A DNA stretch of 64,000 bases, taken from assembly GCA_029721435.1 (NCBI GenBank), contig CM056582.1, positions 38,460,611-38,524,610 on the forward strand, read 5' to 3'. A program made the translations under genes and the position numbers. This document shows positions 50,001 to 56,000 of this stretch, one piece after another (position 1 is the stretch's first letter; the number at the start of each line of letters is the position of its first letter). Source of the stretch: Gymnothorax reevesii (Eukaryota; Chordata; Actinopteri; Anguilliformes; Muraenidae). The notes under the pieces are model-generated. The model was not told where the DNA came from. It did no database searches and saw only the letters and a program-made list of their open reading frames with translations.

Positions 50001-53000
50001 ACCGCTTCAGGGGATTTCATACTTGTACAAGGTATTGAAGGGAGGACTGTATCTGTACCCCTGCGCTCTATATTCTTGAAGTCAGATTTAGTTACAGGAC
50101 AGGTAAAGGTGGGACTTATGTCAAGTCTACCTATAAAGGGTGTTTCTCTGTTGCTAGGCAATGACCTGGCTGGGGGCAAAGTAGTTCCCCCTGTACATCT
50201 TACTTCACAGCCGAGCACTGAAAATGGGGATGAGGACCCATCTCTGTATCCTTCTTGCGCAGTGACTCGTGCTATGGCCAAGAAGGCTAAAGAAGATGAT
50301 GTTGTGGTGCCGTCCAGTACATTGAATAGTCAGGACTCAGGTGGTTCGCCTCATGACTCTGATTGGCCTAATATGGTTTCTCCGTTTGAGGACTTATCAG
50401 ATACTTTTATCAGTTCTCTATTCAGCCAGCCGGATGGGTCTGGTGATTCTGATGTGTCTGGAGACTTGTCTCTGTCCAGAAAGCGGTTGATTGAGGAGCA
50501 AACTAATGATCCTGAAATTGGTGTACTAAAGAGGAGAGCCCTTCCTGAAAAAGAAATAGATGCAGTTCCAGTTGGGTATTATCTCAAGGATGGTGTGTTG
50601 ATGCGGAAGTGGCGACCTCCTGATATCCCTGCCAATGCAGATTGGGCAGTGGTCAGGCAAATTGTTGTTCCGAAGGTCTATAGGAATGAGATCTTAACAA
50701 TGGCTCATAGTTTACCTTTAGGAGGTCATCTTGGTGTTAACAAGACTGTTGATAAGATCATGAAACACTTCTTTTGGCCTGGGCTTCGGAAAGCGTTTCC
50801 AACTTTTGCAAAACCTGTCACACTTTCAGGTAGTTGGAAAACACCAGTTAGACCCACCTGTAGCTCCATTGCAGCCTATCCCAGCATTTGGGGAGCCATT
50901 CTCTAGGGTCATTGTTGATTGCGTTGGTCCATTACCCAAGACTAGATCTGGAAATCAGTACTTGTTGACAATCATGTGTGCATCTACCAGATTCCCCGAA
51001 GCCATACCTCTACGTAACATCAAGGCAACTGCAATCTCGAAGGCTTTGATAAAGTTCTTCACGTTGTTTGGTCTTCCCAGGGAAATTCAGTCAGACCAAG
51101 GTAGCAATTTCACTTCAGGATTGTTTCAGCAGGTTGTGTATGAACTAGGTGCAAAACAGATTCTTTCTAGTGCCTATCATCCAGGAAGTCAGGGTGCCTT
51201 AGAGCGGTTTCATTCCACTCTCAAGACAATGATGAGGACTTATTGTTATGACCATGAGAAAGACTGGGATGAAGGGGTTCATTTGCTGTTGTTTGCAGCT
51301 AGAGAAGCAGTGCAGGAGTCTACTGGATTCAGTCCATTTGAGCTAGTGTTTGGTCATGAAGTGAGAGGACCTCTGCTATTATTGAGTGAACAATGGCAAG
51401 AGGAAGAGCCGCAAATCAGTCTGTTAGACTATGTTAGCAAGTTCAAGGAAAGATTGCGTGCAGCTTGTGACCTTGCCAAAGAGAACTTGAAATCAAGTCA
51501 GGGAAAAATGAAAACTTGGTATGATCATAAGGCTAGAAGCCGTGAGTTTAAACCAGGAGACAAGGTCCTTGTGTTGTTTCCCTTGCAGTCCAATCCATTG
51601 CAGGCTAGATTTCATGGTCCTTATGAAATTCTGACAAAACTCAATGATCTCAATTACATTGTGAAGACTCCAGATAGGAGAAAACCAAAACAATTGTGTC
51701 ATATTAACATGCTAAAGCCTTATCATGACAGAAATGCTAGGGTTGCAGCTGTCACTTCAGATTCTCAAATGGTCGAAACGTGTGAAGATGAGGGGGAGTT
51801 TCAAGATGATGAACCAAGAATTAAAGCTGAAGTTCTTTCATGTAAATTGTCAAACACTGAAGTGTTGCAAAATCTTGATGTAAAACTCCAGCACTTAGAA
51901 CCCTCACAGAGAGATCAGTTTGAAAGGTTGATCAAGAAATATGAGGATTTGTTTCCTGATGTTCCAAAGAGAGTTACTATAGCCTCTCATGATGTAGATG
52001 TTGGTGATGCCAAACCAATAAAACAGCATCCATACCGGATGAATCCTGAAAAGAGAAAGATTGCTGAGAAAGAGGTTGAGTACATGTTAAAACATGATAT
52101 TATCAGACCCTCCAACTCCGATTGGAGTTCACCCTGTGTGCTAGTTCCAAAACCTGATGGAAGTACTAGATTCTGTACAGATTATCGCAAAGTCAATGCT
52201 GTAACTAGAACTGATGTGTTTCCAATACCTAGGATTGATGATTGTATTGATAGTGTAGGGCAAGCAAAGTTTCTGACCAAGATTGATTTATTGAAGGGTT
52301 ATTGGTGTGTGCCTTTAACTGAGAGGGCCAAGAGCATCTCTGCTTTTGCCACACCATCTGGATTGTACCAGTATGAAGTCCTACCCTTTGGCATGAAAAA
52401 TGCCCCAGCCACGTTCCAAAGGATGATACAGTCTACAATCGCTGGATTGCCACACACGGGTGCATACATCGATGACCTGATCACATGGAGTGACTCCTGG
52501 GAAGAACATCTAAAAGATGTAGAGACGTTGTTCCAGCGCCTGACCCAGGCTAACCTGACTGTTAACCTGAGCAAGAGTGACTTTGGTTGTGCTACTGTCA
52601 CCTATCTTGGCTACGTCATAGGCCAGGGTAAGGTGGCACCCATAAATGCTAAAGTCCAAGCCATCATGGACTTTCCAGTTCCTGACAACAAAAAAGCTTT
52701 GCGCCGCTTCCTTGGAATGATCGGGTACTACCGCAAGTTCTGCAAGAACTTTGCTGAGATTGCTCTCAGTCTAACTAACCAACTGAAGAAAGGCGTAAAG
52801 TTCACCTGGGATGATGCATGCCAGAGAGCCTTCGATCGCCTGAAGTCTCTGCTGTGTCACTTCCCCGTGCTCAAATCTCCTGACTTCAACAAACCATTCT
52901 CCATCGCGGTCGATGCTAGTGACCAAGCTTGTGGATCTGTGCTCCTACAGAGAAGTGACTCTGATGACATTGAGCATCCCGTGGCATACTTCTCCAGGAA

Positions 53001-56000
53001 GTTCAATCGCCACCAAAGGAACTATTCCACAATAGAGAAGGAACTGTTGGCTCTGGTCCTTTCTTTACAACACTTTGAGGTTTATGTTTGTACAGGACAA
53101 AAGCCAATGATTGTGTACACTGACCACAATCCGTTAATGTTTTTGAGTAAGATGAAAAACAAAAATCGGAGATTGTTGAATTGGAGTTTGATTTTACAGG
53201 AGTTTGACTTGGAAATTAAGCATGTGAAGGGTACAGACAATGTAATTGCTGATTGCTTATCCCGTGTTTGAATGTGTATATCATGTGTTTGAATATTGTA
53301 TGATATGTATATATAGACAAGTGTTCACTTAACCATTTTGTATTGAAAAGAAAAATTTTGCCTTTATGAGTCAAAATTTTTCCCTTTTGGAATGGAGGTG
53401 TAATGTGAATATAGGCCACTAGATGGCAGTATTTACCTTTTTTTGTTAAGCTCAGACTGGAGTCATGTTTAGACATGTCCTGGACATGTCTGGGGCAAGT
53501 CTCAGAAAATTAAAAAAAAAGAGGTCTAAATGTGGGTGGGGTCTGCAAAAGAGTATATAAGGAAAAGAATTGAGACAGTAAAGTAGTAGGAGAAATTGCA
53601 AGAAGATGACCAGACCTGCCATTCTGTTCAAGACCTGTGACATTTCTTTTGTGGATTTCTTTGCCTGTGTTTGTGCATTTTCTTCATCCAGGACATCACC
53701 AAGCCACCCCACCAAAAAGGGACTGTAATTATTTCTGTTTTTTCTTATTTATCAATCTTGGTCTTTAGTTGTAGGTTGTTATTAGTCTTTGTCTTTGTTA
53801 AAAATTAAATGTGTTTTAGTTGTTAAAACTGTGTTTGTCATCCCTTGCTGTTGCTGTTGTGTTACAAAGGTAATAACAAATTGGGGCCATAACAGGGGGA
53901 TATTGCCATGTAAGTGGCAAACACTTGTTTTCAATAAAAGGAGGGATATTGGCCCCGCAATTTTCAGGTCTAACGACGCGCCGGTTTGTTGGCCAGCAGT
54001 GTTGACTGTTCGCAACAGTAACGTCTCACCACGGCAACTTGGCCGCTTTCATAATGTGAACGTGCAAAATCTCTCCGCAGTTGCATGCATAACAGTTTGC
54101 GTGCCTTCGCGTGCACAGCAGCTTTCTGGGGTTGGGTCTGAGGAGTGCAGTGGAGAGGGAGGGGGAGGGATCTGAAAGTTGCTTTTTTCAAATTTTTGTG
54201 CTAAGTCCTCACTCTCCTCAAAGTTACCACCTGCAGCTTTAAAGAGGTATGTCAATAGCTGGGCATGCGCAGTTTAGTTGTGAAACCTATCTTCATATAA
54301 GAAGAGTGCCGCTTTATTAGGCAATGCCGTCATAAGGAAATTTAGGTTATTTTTAGCTTCCCGAGGCCAAAATATGGCTTTGAGGAATTCAAATGTGAGA
54401 GAGGGCACAGACACAAATGGATATGGACTGAAAAGGAAGTATCCACAACTTTGCAAAGCCCCAAAAAGACCTGTACAGCACTGATTCTGCGTTTGCCGGC
54501 CATTTGCTCCCGCTCGAGTTACGGAAAAGAGAGGTGAGTGCAGAGACATTGCAAGTGCGTTGCAAGTGCTTGCGCAGCATATGCATTCATGATATTAACA
54601 TTCAGTGTTAATAATATTTTAATCCCCTTTTCACTTATAAAACCCCAAAATATATTTCTGCCCCCTTTTGAAATCATTCCAGAAAATAAAAAGCTGTAAA
54701 AAGTGGAAGTTGCATATCTCTGCACTCACCCTGGTTTTGAAAGGGTGATCTGGTGAAAGCATCGGTCTGCCGATAATGCCCCGTCAAACATTTGGATTCC
54801 TGAAAACCACATATTGGCCTCAGGAAGTTAAAAATAATCTAAATTTCCTTATGACGACATTGCCTAATTATGCAGCACTTTTATAAATATTTTGCACAGA
54901 TGACATGAAAGACAGCTGGATTTGTTTCGATTGTCGCGCTCTCCCTTTGTAATGGTGACCGCCAGACTTTCCCTTGGCCCACGGAAAAGGTAAGTTTTTC
55001 ATAAAGAGGGACGAGCCAAAAGAATCACGCAACAGTTGATGTCTCAAGATAACTGAAGATGAAACGTTAAAGTGAACCCAAACAATGCAACAAGGCAGCA
55101 CTGTAATCCAGTTGTCGAATTGCGTCATTAACTTTCCCCCTTTTCTTTGCTGGTTGGTCATAATGCGTCTAATTGGAGCCAAAGCAGCCAATCAGAATTG
55201 TGGCACATTTGTAACACTGTGCACAGCTTGAGCGAGCGCGCAGGTGAAGTTGAGCGCGCACAGAGTGGGCAGATTGACAGGGAGAGGGAGAGAGGGACAC
55301 ACTTTGAGCGAGCATGCTGCTGTCTGCCAGCACATCGAGCATGAGTTTGTGAGACGGCATAGCCTAGAGCGAAACGGATTCATACTGATAATAACAAACA
55401 TGGAAAGACATTTGTTGAGCACAAAATAGTTGGGTTTGCTCAATCGAAATAGGTTTTTATTTATTTATTTATTTTTTTTAATTTGGCATCTCCAATCCCA
55501 CCCGAATCTGGAATGCCCAATTGGTGAACTATGTACAAAGCTTGCTTGTATGGGTCCCCTTGCTGCCAACTCAGGATAGTGAAGACAGTTCACGACTCTC
55601 CTCCGAAGCACGTGCCCGTCAGCCACTGATTCTTATACACTCATTAGTTGAATCCTCGTAAGTTCAGAACGAGGGCGGAGGATACCCGGACATGAGCAAA
55701 CCCAGAGTCTTCCTGACGAGCGCCCGTCTGGCCAGTAGGAGGCGCTGGAGCAACGAACAAAGCTACTATTGAATCCCCAAATCCGGCAGTCCCTTCCCAA
55801 TTTGGAACCCTGTAGCGCGATTGCTTATTGTGCGCTATTCTGAAAAAGCTGCTGACCCCTGCCGGTGGGTACGCCGGGGCTCGAACCCAATCGAAATAGG
55901 TTTTTTGTTCACGTTCAATTTTTCCTCATAACAAGATTTGTGTGCTTCCGCAATATATTTTTCTGTGCTCAAAATTTCCAATTGCTTGCTCAGGATTGTG

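Larger units (their letters stand above)
47407..53894 (+). mobile_element. Gmr1-like Ty3/gypsy, copy 3, young
   Basis: LTRs 47407-47894 and 53399-53894 differ by one substitution and two indels by eye. The TSD is GGGG (47403-47406, 53895-53898). The internal order is gag, PR, IN, RT, RH. It is antisense to TRIM. It is the best preserved copy, with two long frames of 743 and 821 codons. It is broken by two 1-nt deletions in the integrase finger (about 50790-50835) and by a nested solo LTR in gag (48203-48667). It lies inside the TTAA element. Confidence 0.95.
45487..54242 (+). mobile_element. TTAA-bounded DNA transposon split by gypsy copy 3
   Basis: The left end is TTAA AGCTGCAGTTGGTAAG (45487 on). 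The complement of the right end is TTAA AGCTGCAGGTGGTAAC (54242 back). The inverted repeat matches at about 17 of 20 bases, and TTAA lies at both ends (45487-45490, 54239-54242). Removing gypsy copy 3 leaves about 2.3 kb. TTAA duplication is typical of piggyBac and Kolobok elements. The interior has a protein-like scrap at 46054-46192 and other nested repeats. Superfamily not proven. Confidence 0.6.

Noticed and set aside
50806..53271. 821-codon frame as a functional independent gene
   Set aside because: It is the pol part of gypsy copy 3, cut from gag by two 1-nt deletions. There is no start context of its own.
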